DNA of 55,228 nucleotides from Candidatus Pullilachnospira intestinigallinarum (lineage in GTDB: Bacteria; Bacillota; Clostridia; Lachnospirales; Lachnospiraceae), in contig DVIN01000042.1 of assembly GCA_018711275.1 (NCBI GenBank), positions 1 through 55,228 of the forward strand. The letters run 5' to 3'. Shown in pieces: positions 26,941 through 35,047 of the stretch. The position numbers and the translations under genes were made by a program. The notes beneath the pieces are model-generated. The model did not search any database. It was not told where the DNA came from and saw only the letters and a list, made by a program, of their open reading frames with translations. Each line of letters opens with the position of its first letter. The first letter of the stretch is position 1.

Positions 26941-28425
26941 ATGGATGAAAGAAAAACAGGAAGCCCCCGTCCTCCCATGTCAGAGGAGGAACGGAGAAAG
27001 AGGATAGAGAGACTGAAAAGAGAGAGACGCCGCAGGAGGCGCAGGCGGGCCATGATGCTGCGGGCCGGGCTTCTTGCGGCCGTACTGCTGATCGTAGTGG
27101 GGGCGGCGGTGCTGGTGTCCACCCAGGTGAAACATGCCCGCCAGAAAAAAGAAGCGGAACGGCTGGAGCAGGAACGTCTGATCCAGGCAGAGGAAGAGAA
27201 AAACCAGCAGCGCAAGGATTCTGTCGCACAGGCAGAGGAGATGGCTCAGGGATATGATTATGACGGTGCCATCGAGCTTTTGAAATCTCAGGATAACTAT
27301 GATAAAGACGCAGAGATTGTCGCGAAGATTGCGGATCTGGAAGCAGAGAAATCTACGCTGGTTCCGGTGAATATGGATGAGGTGACTCATATTTTCTACC
27401 ATTCTCTGGTGGTGGATCCGGAGCGGGGCTTTGCCGGAAATGACAGTACGGCGGCCGGTTTTAAACAGTGGATGACTACGGTAAGTGAATTCAACAAGAT
27501 TACACAGGCCATGTATGATAACGGATACGTTCTGGTGGATCTGCACGATCTGGTGGTGGAGACCACCGATGAGGATGGAACCGTGCATTTTTCCACCAAT
27601 CAGATTATGCTGCCGGAGGGGAAAAAGCCTTTTGTGCTTTCCCTGGACGATCTGTCCTATTATCACAGCTATGACGGAAGAGGAATTGCCAGCAAAATTG
27701 TACTGGATGAGAACGGAAAACCTACCTGTGAATATGTACAGGCCGATGGCACGACGGTGACGGGAGCGTATGACTGTGTGCCGCTGCTGGATCAGTTCCT
27801 GGAGGAACATCCCGATGCGGCATATCACGGAGCAAAGGGAACCATCGCCCTGACAGGATACGATGGAATTCTGGGTTACCGGACGGATATTGCCTATAAA
27901 ACGGGAGAAAATCTTACGGCAGATCAGCAGGCATGGCTGGATGCGCATCCGGATTTTGACTGGGATCAGGAGTGCGCGGAGGCTAAAAAAGTAGCGGAAG
28001 CCATGAAAGAAGACGGATGGAAATTTGCCAGCCATACCTGGGGGCATATCCGGGTGGGATCCAACACCAGTCTGGATCAGATCAAGACAGATACGGAAAA
28101 ATGGATGTCCTATGTGGCGCCTTTGATCGGCGGCACGGATACGATTATCTTTGCCCATGGAGAAGATATTGCCGACTGGCATGATTATTCTTCTGATAAT
28201 GAAAAGTTTAATTATCTGAAGAGCCAGGGCTTCAATTTCTACTGCAATGTGGATTCCAGCCAGTATTTCCTGCAGATCAGAGACAATTATGTGCGTCAGG
28301 GAAGACGGAATCTGGACGGATACCGTCTGTGGAATGATGTGCATGGAGATAAGAACAGAACCAGTGATCTTTTCGACGCTTCGCAGATTCTTGACCCGGC
28401 GCGGACGGATATGCCGGCATTATAA
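26941..28425 (+). CDS. Membrane-anchored polysaccharide deacetylase (NodB fold)
   Basis: The 494-residue protein has a strongly Arg-rich cytosolic start (about 18-40), one membrane helix (about 39-60), a Glu/Lys/Gln-rich coiled-coil stalk (about 64-105) and an extracellular NodB-type domain. The metal-dependent deacetylase signature is complete: LSLDDLSYY (D236, D237) and the HxxxH motif ASHTWGHI (H365, H369). GYDGILGYRTD lies between them. It probably removes acetyl groups from cell-wall glycan or another envelope polysaccharide. AAAGGGACAG precedes the ATG. A paralogue follows 73 bp downstream with the same layout but without the metal ligands. Confidence 0.88.
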   Translation: MDERKTGSPRPPMSEEERRKRIERLKRERRRRRRRRAMMLRAGLLAAVLLIVVGAAVLVSTQVKHARQKKEAERLEQERLIQAEEEKNQQRKDSVAQAEEMAQGYDYDGAIELLKSQDNYDKDAEIVAKIADLEAEKSTLVPVNMDEVTHIFYHSLVVDPERGFAGNDSTAAGFKQWMTTVSEFNKITQAMYDNGYVLVDLHDLVVETTDEDGTVHFSTNQIMLPEGKKPFVLSLDDLSYYHSYDGRGIASKIVLDENGKPTCEYVQADGTTVTGAYDCVPLLDQFLEEHPDAAYHGAKGTIALTGYDGILGYRTDIAYKTGENLTADQQAWLDAHPDFDWDQECAEAKKVAEAMKEDGWKFASHTWGHIRVGSNTSLDQIKTDTEKWMSYVAPLIGGTDTIIFAHGEDIADWHDYSSDNEKFNYLKSQGFNFYCNVDSSQYFLQIRDNYVRQGRRNLDGYRLWNDVHGDKNRTSDLFDASQILDPARTDMPAL

Positions 28426-28498
28426 ACCGGCGGTTTCCTGACGGGGATGAGCAGAAGCAGATCCGTGTCAGGTGGGTTTGGAGCAGGGAGGAGCGAAG

Positions 28499-29875
28499 AT
28501 GGACGATAAAAGACAGACAAGGCAGGAAAGCGACGAGGAAAAAAGCCGCAGACTGCGCCGGCAGCGCAGACTGCGGCAGGAAATGCGCCGGAGGAGAAGA
28601 AGAAAGGCGTTGATCCTCCGTGGGGTGCTGGCGGCAGCGTTTTTACTGATTGTCGTTCTTCTGATCTGGGGGATTTCCGCAGTGGCGGGAAAAATCAGCG
28701 GAGGAAAAGAAGAGCGTGAAAAAGAGAAAAATCAGACACAGACCGCAGAGTCGGAGGAACAGCTGCAGGAGGTGGCTGCGGAGAAGATTCTTCATTTGTC
28801 TTTTGCTTCTCTGATTGCCGATACAGAGGCGGCCTTCGGGCAGGAGGAGCGGCAGGCGGCGCTTGCCATGGATCAGGGACACCTGACTGTGGATGAATTC
28901 AACCAGGTGCTGCAGCAGCTGTATGATCAGGGGTATATTCTGGTGAAACTTCACGATCTGGCCACCTGGGATCAGGAGAGCGGTCAGATGCAGGAGCAGA
29001 CGCTCCGGCTTCCCAGCGGTAAAAAACCGCTGATTCTGTCCCAGACAAATCTCAGCTTTGATCTGTCGCTGACAGGACAGGGCTGCGCCTCAGCCATAGT
29101 TCTGGATGATTCCGGAAAGATTCAGGCCCGTCTGGATCAGGCGGACGGAACTTCCCAGACAGGAGCTTATGATGTGATTCCCTGCGTGGATGCCTTTGTG
29201 GAGGCACACCCGGATTTTTCCTATCAAGGAGCCAGAGGAGTGCTTTCTTTCAGCGGTTATAATGGCGTCCTGGGATATCGGACGGATGAAAATCTGGGAA
29301 CGGCGGAAAATAATAAATACGCTTCCCGATACGGCATTTTTAATACTGCAGAGGAGACGGAGGCGGCCGCGCCGGTGATAGAGGCACTGCGGGCGGAAGG
29401 ATGGGAATTTGCCGCCACCGGTTATGCTAATCTCAGCTATGCCCGGGATCTGGAAACGGTTCAGGAGGATATGGAGCTGTGGCAGAGCCGGGTGAAGCCT
29501 CTTCTGGGTGATGTGGACATTTTAATGTTTCCGGAAGGAACCGATATCGGAGATCGGAAGCCTTATGCGGATGATAATGAAAAATACCGGTTTTTAGAGG
29601 AACAGGGATTTCGGTATTTCTGTTCCAGAGATTTGGGGGAACCCTTCACGCAGATCACAGACGCATATGTCAGAAGCGGCTACTGGAATCTGGACGGATA
29701 TCGCATGTATCAGGATTTGTATCAGGACGCAGGAAGATTCTCGGGGATTCTGGATTTTTCCGGCCTGTACGATATGGAGCGGCCTTCGGTGGCTTCTGAG
29801 GAAAGCGGGACAGAAGAAGAGGAGTCCGGCGATGATTCCGGGACGGATACGGAGGGTTCGCAGGAGGCGGAATAA
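28499..29875 (+). CDS. Deacetylase-fold paralogue lacking the metal-binding residues (predicted inactive)
   Basis: This 458-residue protein copies the layout of its upstream neighbour: Arg-rich cytosolic start (about 18-37), membrane helix (about 38-62), charged stalk and NodB-like domain. Matching stretches include DEFNQVL..LYDQGYILVKLHDL, KPLILS, ADGTSQTGAYD, GYNGVLGYRTDENL and the C-terminal NLDGYRMYQDLYQD. At the metal site LDD has become QTN (182-184) and HTWGH has become TGYAN, so Asp, Asp, His and His are all replaced. It should not deacetylate. A binding or regulatory role is inferred. It ends in an acidic Ser/Glu tail of about 30 residues. GGGAGGAGCGAAG precedes the ATG at 28499. Confidence 0.85.
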   Translation: MDDKRQTRQESDEEKSRRLRRQRRLRQEMRRRRRRKALILRGVLAAAFLLIVVLLIWGISAVAGKISGGKEEREKEKNQTQTAESEEQLQEVAAEKILHLSFASLIADTEAAFGQEERQAALAMDQGHLTVDEFNQVLQQLYDQGYILVKLHDLATWDQESGQMQEQTLRLPSGKKPLILSQTNLSFDLSLTGQGCASAIVLDDSGKIQARLDQADGTSQTGAYDVIPCVDAFVEAHPDFSYQGARGVLSFSGYNGVLGYRTDENLGTAENNKYASRYGIFNTAEETEAAAPVIEALRAEGWEFAATGYANLSYARDLETVQEDMELWQSRVKPLLGDVDILMFPEGTDIGDRKPYADDNEKYRFLEEQGFRYFCSRDLGEPFTQITDAYVRSGYWNLDGYRMYQDLYQDAGRFSGILDFSGLYDMERPSVASEESGTEEEESGDDSGTDTEGSQEAE

Positions 29876-30053
29876 CAGAAGTCTTCGGAGCTGGCGAAGA
29901 ACAGACAGCCGCCAAAAACAGGAATTTGGTCAAACAGCTTCCTTTTTTAAAGGAAATATGATATAACGTTGAAAGAACAGCGTTTTGGCGGGGAGTTTTC
30001 TGTACCGCCACAGTGGAATGAAACGGGGACGAAAAGAACAGACCCCTCGCAGG

Positions 30054-30097
30054 GGGATGCCTTTATGACCGTACGGCCAGAAAGAGAGGATATTATG
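30054..30097 (+). repeat. Dispersed leader repeat, single copy (foldase gene)
   Basis: The sequence CCTTTATGACCGTACGGCC followed by AGAAAGAGAGGATATTATG matches 31861-31904 closely and shares its core with the tandem array at 37951. Its end supplies the ribosome site (AGAGAGGA) and start codon of the foldase gene. An earlier in-frame ATG inside it would add MTVRPEREDI. Confidence 0.75.
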
Positions 30098-31273
30098 AAA
30101 AAAAAGTTGTTGGTGATGATGGTGTGCATCTGTGCGGCGGCAGCCGGGTGCAGCAAGGATACATCCGATAAGAATAACGATACTTCCCAGGCAGAAGAGG
30201 TCAGCACGGAAGCGGGAACGGAAGAGGAGTCCGCAGCCGAAGAAGACGGAGCGGATGCGGAAGAAGAGGTGACCACGGCGGATCTGATGAAGGATATAGA
30301 TGTGGAAAAATGTGTGACTCTGGGACAGTATAAGGGAATCACAGTGGAGAAGACGATTCAGACCGTGACGGATGAAGACGTGGAAAATGAGATCCAGTCA
30401 GCACTGGCGTCCTATCCCGTGGAGCAGGAGGGACGTGCTGCGCAGGAAGGCGACACGGTGAATATTGATTATGTGGGACGGATTGACGGAGAAGAATTTG
30501 ACGGCGGAAGCGATACCGGCGCGGATCTGGTGCTGGGATCCGGGCAGTTTATCGATGGCTTTGAGGATGGATTGATCGGGGCGGTGGCCGGAGAAACCCG
30601 GGTGCTGGATCTGACATTCCCCAGCGATTACACAGAGGATCTGTCCGGCAAGGATGTGGAATTTACCGTGACGGTGAATGCGGTAAAAGTTCCGCTGGAA
30701 GAGCCCACTGATGAATGGGTTGCCGCCAACATTGACGGGTACAATACGGTGGAGGAGTACCGTGCCGGTATCCGTTCTCAGCAGGAGGAGAACAATCAGC
30801 AGACAGCGGACAATCAGGTACAGTATACCGCATGGATGCAGGTGGTGGACAGTTCCACCATCAACGAATATCCGCAGACGCTGGTGGATATGGGGAAAGA
30901 CCTTTACCGTCAGCAGGCCGAGCTGTATGCGAAATTTTCCGGGCAGGATCTGGAAGAATTTATTGAGTCATCCGGAGTGACAATGGATGAATACGAGGAA
31001 AATGCGGAGGAGTACGGAAAAGGTGTGGCAGCGCAGGCACTGGTATCCCAGGCAATCTGTGATGCGGAAGGCTATCAGATCGGTGATGAGGCATACCAGG
31101 CGGCTCTGGAACAGATGATGTCCGATTACGGAATGACGGAGGATGAGCTGTACGAGAATTATGGAAGAGATAATGTGGAACAGACGATCCAGCTGCAGCG
31201 GGTATACGATCTGATTATGGATAACGCCACAGTCACCGAGACGCAGGCGGATGCGGAGTCGGCAGAAGAATAA
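30095..31273 (+). CDS. Lipoprotein FKBP-type peptidyl-prolyl isomerase, trigger-factor-like
   Basis: The 392-residue protein starts with a lipoprotein signal (MKKKLLVMMVCICAAAAGCSKD, lipidated C19) and an acidic Glu/Thr-rich linker (about 20-65). An FKBP/trigger-factor PPIase domain follows (about 105-190, GDTVNIDYVGRIDGEEFDGGSDTGADLVLGSGQFIDGFEDGLIG, then SGKDVEFTVTVNAVK). The remaining 200 residues are helical like the trigger-factor C-terminal chaperone arms. It probably helps fold secreted proteins at the outer face of the membrane. Cytosolic trigger factor lacks a signal peptide, so this is a surface-exported relative. The start at 30095 follows AGAGAGGATATT. A strong terminator follows. 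Confidence 0.88.
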   Translation: MKKKLLVMMVCICAAAAGCSKDTSDKNNDTSQAEEVSTEAGTEEESAAEEDGADAEEEVTTADLMKDIDVEKCVTLGQYKGITVEKTIQTVTDEDVENEIQSALASYPVEQEGRAAQEGDTVNIDYVGRIDGEEFDGGSDTGADLVLGSGQFIDGFEDGLIGAVAGETRVLDLTFPSDYTEDLSGKDVEFTVTVNAVKVPLEEPTDEWVAANIDGYNTVEEYRAGIRSQQEENNQQTADNQVQYTAWMQVVDSSTINEYPQTLVDMGKDLYRQQAELYAKFSGQDLEEFIESSGVTMDEYEENAEEYGKGVAAQALVSQAICDAEGYQIGDEAYQAALEQMMSDYGMTEDELYENYGRDNVEQTIQLQRVYDLIMDNATVTETQADAESAEE

Positions 31274-31292
31274 GTACAGAAAAGCAAGAGAG

Positions 31293-31330
31293 GGAATGCT
31301 GTGCGGAAAAGGCAGCATTCCTTTTTTATT
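31293..31330 (+). terminator. Terminator after the foldase gene
   Basis: A perfect 9-bp stem (GGAATGCTG/CAGCATTCC) is followed by TTTTTTATT. Confidence 0.85.
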
Positions 31331-31443
31331 ACCATGGAAAGTTGGGGGAACGTGCTTTTTCTTGTTTGGCGCCGGCAGACCGTCGGGGATCCAGTGAATT
31401 CGGCAAAACTGCCGCTTCCTGAACAGTTTCAGATGGTAAAGCA

Positions 31444-31472
31444 TTGAATTCTTAGGCGTCAGCAGGTATAAT
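31444..31472 (+). promoter_or_regulatory. Promoter of the flavin/Fe-S dehydrogenase cluster
   Basis: TTGAAT (31444-31449), a 17-bp spacer and TATAAT (31467-31472) lie 67 bp upstream of the first gene of the cluster. Confidence 0.75.
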
Positions 31473-31538
31473 GAAAGGAAAGCCTGTGGAGGAACGGATA
31501 CCCCACGGAAATATTCATACGGACGGAGGAGTACAGCC

Positions 31539-31856
31539 ATGCGAGTGACGGATCACCCGATTCTGGGAGAAATGAAGGATGTCAGAACAGTCACCTTTTT
31601 TTATAATGGAAAGCCCATGGAAGGCATAGAAGGAGAACCGGTGGCAGCGGCCCTGATGAATGCAGGAATCCGTGTTTTCCGGACAACGGCAAAACGCCAT
31701 GAGCCCCGGGGAATTTTCTGCGCTATCGGCAGATGTACAGACTGCATGATGGTGGTGGACGGAATTCCCAACACCAGGACCTGTGTGACATCCCTGCGGG
31801 AAGGAATGCATGTGGAGAAACAGGAAGGACTTGAGAAGATCCGCAGAAAGGGATAG
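31539..31856 (+). CDS. [2Fe-2S] ferredoxin-like subunit (HcnA/OoxC type)
   Basis: The 105-residue protein matches the small Fer2_4 subunit of heteromeric amino-acid dehydrogenases (sarcosine oxidase alpha N-terminus, hydrogen cyanide synthase HcnA, opine oxidase). Four cysteines are placed as expected: GIFCAIGRCTDCM (C61, C66, C69) and C82 in NTRTC. FFYNGKPMEGIEGEPVAAALMNAGIRVFR is the ferredoxin beta-grasp. Its job is electron transfer between the flavin subunits encoded next. GGACGGAGGAGTACAGCC precedes the ATG. It is the first gene of a cluster of at least six and is separated from the second by 45 bp carrying a dispersed repeat. Confidence 0.88.
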   Translation: MRVTDHPILGEMKDVRTVTFFYNGKPMEGIEGEPVAAALMNAGIRVFRTTAKRHEPRGIFCAIGRCTDCMMVVDGIPNTRTCVTSLREGMHVEKQEGLEKIRRKG

Positions 31857-31860
31857 AGAG

Positions 31861-31904
31861 GGGATACCTTTATGGCCATGCGGCCGGAAAGAGAGGATAC
31901 TATG
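31861..31904 (+). repeat. Dispersed leader repeat, single copy (flavoprotein gene)
   Basis: The core TTTATGGCCATGCGGCCGG is followed by AAAGAGAGGATACTATG, matching 30054-30097 at most positions. It fills the gap between the [2Fe-2S] gene and the flavoprotein gene and supplies the latter's ribosome site and start codon. The upstream in-frame ATG would add MAMRPEREDT. Confidence 0.8.
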
Positions 31905-33038
31905 GAGATATTGACAGCGGAGGTGGCTGTGATCGGGGCCGGCAGTGCCGGGCTTTCGGCGGCGTATCAGGCGGCGCAGGCCGGAGCGGATGTGCTGGTT
32001 ATTGATGAGAATAAACGTCCGGGGGGACAGCTTTTCAAGCAGATTCATAAGTTTTTCGGTTCCCGGGAGCACCATGCGGGAACCCGAGGATATAAAATCG
32101 GAGAGCAGCTGCTTGGCCAGGTGGAGCACAGCGGCGCCAGAGTCATGCTGGACAGTCTGGCCTACGGACTTCTGCCGGATAAAAGTCTGGGGGTAATCAG
32201 TCAGGGAAAGAATTATTCGGTACATGCGAAAAAGATCGTGATTGCGGCGGGAGCAAAAGAAAATTATATGGCGTTTCCCGGCAGTACGCTGCCAGGCGTC
32301 ATGGGCGCCGGCGCGGCGCAGACGATGGTAAATATTAACCGGGTGCTTCCCGGAAAACGGATTATCATGGTGGGCAGCGGAAATGTGGGACTGATCGTTT
32401 CGTATCAGCTGATGCAGGCGGGCGCAGAGGTACTGGGAATTGTGGAAGGAGCCCCGAAAATCGGGGGATATGGTGTTCATGCAGGGAAAATCCGCCGCGC
32501 GGGGGTACCCATTTATCTGAGTCACACCATCAAACGGGTATTTGGAAAGGAAGAGGTGGAGGGCGTGGAGATTGCGGCCCTGGATGCTTCCTGGAATATG
32601 ATCCCGGGAACAGAGCAGACCTTTGAGGCGGACACGGTCTGTCTTGCAGTGGGGCTGAACCCCATGACAGAACTGGCCTGGATGGCCGGCTGCAAATTTG
32701 ATTATATTCCCCAGTTCGGCGGCCATGTGCCGCTGCATGACGGCAACATGGAAACTACGGTGGAAGGCATCTATGTGGCCGGAGATATCACCGGCGTGGA
32801 GGAAGCCTCCACAGCCATGGAGGAAGGAAATATGGCCGGAGTGGCAGCCGCGGAGGCGCTGGGATATCTGGATGCAGGCGCCGCTTTGGAAAAGAAAAAA
32901 GAGATTCGCAGGAGAATGGATATGCTCCGGTCCGGATCTTTCGGAGAGGGAAGACGCAAAAATAAGGAAAAACAGCTGGCGGATATGGAAGCATACCGCA
33001 GAAGTCAGAGAAAGGAGGCCAAAGTTCATGGAGAATAA
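31902..33038 (+). CDS. FAD/NAD(P)-binding subunit of amino-acid dehydrogenase (HcnB/OoxA-like)
   Basis: The 378-residue flavoprotein starts with a Rossmann FAD motif (VAVIGAGSAGLSAAYQA, then DVLVIDENKRPGGQLF) and has a second nucleotide-binding fold (IIMVGSGNVGLIVSYQLMQAGAEVLGIVE). It ends with GIYVAGDITGVEEASTAMEEGNMAGVAAAEALGY, typical of the pyridine-nucleotide disulfide oxidoreductase superfamily. It is shorter than proteobacterial HcnB/OoxA because the C-terminal BFD-like [2Fe-2S] domain is encoded separately at 33550-33825. The start at 31902 follows AGAGAGGATACT. It overlaps the next gene by 11 bp. Confidence 0.9.
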   Translation: MEILTAEVAVIGAGSAGLSAAYQAAQAGADVLVIDENKRPGGQLFKQIHKFFGSREHHAGTRGYKIGEQLLGQVEHSGARVMLDSLAYGLLPDKSLGVISQGKNYSVHAKKIVIAAGAKENYMAFPGSTLPGVMGAGAAQTMVNINRVLPGKRIIMVGSGNVGLIVSYQLMQAGAEVLGIVEGAPKIGGYGVHAGKIRRAGVPIYLSHTIKRVFGKEEVEGVEIAALDASWNMIPGTEQTFEADTVCLAVGLNPMTELAWMAGCKFDYIPQFGGHVPLHDGNMETTVEGIYVAGDITGVEEASTAMEEGNMAGVAAAEALGYLDAGAALEKKKEIRRRMDMLRSGSFGEGRRKNKEKQLADMEAYRRSQRKEAKVHGE

Positions 33039-33537
33039 GGGAGTTGCTTATACGGGCGTGCCGTCTCCGGAAGAACTGGAGGCAGCGCCGGGTGTTCCTT
33101 CCCGGAAACGAATGAAAAAGGGAAGGGTCGCCTGTATTGAGTGCGTGCAGGGAATTCCCTGCAATCCCTGTGAGGCGGCCTGCCGTTTCGGGGCAATCAC
33201 GGTGGGAGAGGAAATCACGAATCTGCCCCGGCTGGATGAAGAAAAATGCACCGGGTGCGGCGCCTGTGTGGCGGCATGTCCCGGACTGGCTATCACGGTA
33301 CTCAACGAAGGCTACAGTCCGACGGAATCCACCATAGATTTTCCCTTTGAGTATCTTCCTCTGCCGGAAGTGGGAGACCAGGTGGAAGCGGTTAACCGTT
33401 TTGGGGAGGCAGTCTGTCCCGGACGGATTCTGGCAGTGAGAAAACCGGAGGCCTATGCGGGAACGGCGGTGGTAAGCATGGCGGTTCCCACGGAATTCGC
33501 GGACGAAGTGCGCAGCATGAAACGGCTGCCCAGGTAG
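33028..33537 (+). CDS. Two-cluster [4Fe-4S] ferredoxin subunit
   Basis: The 169-residue protein has nine cysteines in two groups: C36-x2-C39-x5-C45-x2-C48-x3-C52 (ACIECVQGIPCNPCEAACRFGAI) and the classical C74-x2-C77-x2-C80-x3-C84 (KCTGCGACVAACPG). A beta-rich C-terminal domain of about 80 residues (EYLPLPEVGDQVEAVNRFGEAVC) has no named match I recognise. It probably links the dehydrogenase subunits to a low-potential electron carrier. This subunit is absent from the classical HcnABC and opine oxidase enzymes. AAAGGAGGCC precedes the ATG at 33028 inside the end of the flavoprotein gene. It ends in TAG. Confidence 0.85.
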   Translation: MENKGVAYTGVPSPEELEAAPGVPSRKRMKKGRVACIECVQGIPCNPCEAACRFGAITVGEEITNLPRLDEEKCTGCGACVAACPGLAITVLNEGYSPTESTIDFPFEYLPLPEVGDQVEAVNRFGEAVCPGRILAVRKPEAYAGTAVVSMAVPTEFADEVRSMKRLPR

Positions 33538-33549
33538 GAGGAAAATCAG

Positions 33550-33825
33550 ATGGACGAGAAGGATATCATTATCTGCCGTTGTCAGGAGGTTACAAAACAG
33601 GAGATCCTGGATGCCATCGCTGACGGGGCGGTGACGGTGGACGGTGTGAAAAGAAGAACAAGGGCGGGAATGGGGCTGTGCCAGGGAAAAACCTGTCAGC
33701 GTCTGGTAGCGAAACTGATTGCGGAACAGACAGGCAGACCCATGGCGGAAATTCTTCCGCCCACCAGCAGAATGCCGGTAAGGCCGGTAAAAATCGGAAT
33801 GATAGGAGGGAGCCGGGATGAATAA
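33550..33825 (+). CDS. BFD-like [2Fe-2S] subunit
   Basis: This 91-residue protein contains the bacterioferritin-associated-ferredoxin fold, with cysteine pairs in IIICRCQEV (C9, C11) and GLCQGKTCQ (C44, C49). In sarcosine oxidase, HcnB and opine oxidases this domain is fused to the C-terminus of the NAD-type flavin subunit. Here it is a free-standing gene. AGGAGGAAAATCAG precedes the ATG. It overlaps the next flavin subunit by 8 bp, so the parts are translationally coupled and probably form one complex. Confidence 0.88.
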   Translation: MDEKDIIICRCQEVTKQEILDAIADGAVTVDGVKRRTRAGMGLCQGKTCQRLVAKLIAEQTGRPMAEILPPTSRMPVRPVKIGMIGGSRDE

Positions 33826-35047
33826 GGACGCGGATGTGATTGTGATCGGCGGAGGAGTCATCGGAAGCTCCGTAACTTATCAGCTGGCAAAGCTGGGGAA
33901 AAAAGTGCTTCAGATCGAAAGAGAGGATCTGACCCGGGGGGCTGCCGGCGCCACGGACGGCGTGGTGGGATATCACACGAAGAAGCCCGGCGCGCAGATG
34001 GAACTGGCCATCCGCAGTATTGCCATGTTTGAGCATCTTTCGGAAGAACTGGGAATGGATATCGAATACGAACTGCACTGCGGAGGTATGCAGCCGGTGG
34101 AAGATCAGCTGCAGTGGGATATTCTTTCAGAAATTGTGGAGGAACAGAGAAAAAGCGGCGTAGACATCCGGATGATCGGTATCGAGGAGGCCCGACAGCT
34201 GGAACCGATGCTGGCCGGAGATCTTAAGGGAGCCCTTTATTCCCCCACCGGGGGAAAGGTCAATCCCATTCGGCTGACGCTGGCCTTTGCCAAAGCGGCA
34301 AAGCGGCTGGGCGCCGTACTTCTTACGGAGACAGAGGTGACGGGGCTTCTGATGGAAGAAGGTAAGGTGGAAGGCGTGACGACCACAAAGGGAACTTTCC
34401 GGGCGGACGCGGTGGTAAATGCCTGCGGCGCCTGGGCAGCCGGTATCGGGAAGATGGCAGGGATGGAAATTCCCATTATTCCCAGAAAAGGCCAGCTGAT
34501 TGTGACAGAGCCTGTCGGGCCTTTTATGGAGGTTACGCTTCAGTGCGCCCGATATAATGTGATCAAATTCCGCCCGGAAGCGGTGGATGACCCGGAGGCC
34601 CTGAAGCTGGGAAATTCTCTGAGTATTGAGCAGACCAGGGACGGAGGGCTGATCATTGGAGGCACCAGAGAATTTGCCGGTTATGACCGGGGAAATACGC
34701 TGGAAGCCATTGAAACCATTCTTCAGCGGGCCGTACGGTTTTTCCCGGCACTGAAGGATTTGTGCTTTATCCGTACCTTTGCCGGACTGCGCCCTTATAC
34801 GCCGGATGGTCTTCCGATGATCGGACCGGTGGAGGGACTGGAAGGCTTTTATATGGCGGCCGGCCATGAGGGAGACGGAATCGCGCTTTCGCCCATTACC
34901 GGGAAACTGCTGGCGGAGCAGATTGTATTTGGAGAACCCTCGTATCCGCTCCGCGATTTTGATCCCAACCGGTTTCCTCTGTGGAAATCCCGACAGAAAG
35001 ATTCCGCGGCGCTGCGGCCATTATCAGAAAGGGGGAAAGGCTCATGA
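33818..35047 (+). CDS. FAD-dependent amino-acid oxidoreductase (DAO family, HcnC/OoxB-like)
   Basis: This 409-residue catalytic-type subunit begins with an FAD-binding motif (VIVIGGGVIGSSVTYQLAKLGKKVLQIE). It then shows the DAO-family pattern GGKVNPIRLTLAFAKAAKRLGA, the second FAD contact VVNACGAWAAGIGKMAG, and a C-terminal GLRPYTPDGLPMIGP...GFYMAAGHEGDGIALSPITGKLLAEQI. Such proteins oxidise D- or secondary amino acids (sarcosine, proline types, opines, glycine). The substrate cannot be read from sequence. It is probably the substrate-oxidising subunit of the multi-part enzyme in this cluster, with electrons leaving through the Fe-S proteins. The transporter gene overlaps its stop by 4 bp (ATGA). 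Confidence 0.9.
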   Translation: MNKDADVIVIGGGVIGSSVTYQLAKLGKKVLQIEREDLTRGAAGATDGVVGYHTKKPGAQMELAIRSIAMFEHLSEELGMDIEYELHCGGMQPVEDQLQWDILSEIVEEQRKSGVDIRMIGIEEARQLEPMLAGDLKGALYSPTGGKVNPIRLTLAFAKAAKRLGAVLLTETEVTGLLMEEGKVEGVTTTKGTFRADAVVNACGAWAAGIGKMAGMEIPIIPRKGQLIVTEPVGPFMEVTLQCARYNVIKFRPEAVDDPEALKLGNSLSIEQTRDGGLIIGGTREFAGYDRGNTLEAIETILQRAVRFFPALKDLCFIRTFAGLRPYTPDGLPMIGPVEGLEGFYMAAGHEGDGIALSPITGKLLAEQIVFGEPSYPLRDFDPNRFPLWKSRQKDSAALRPLSERGKGS

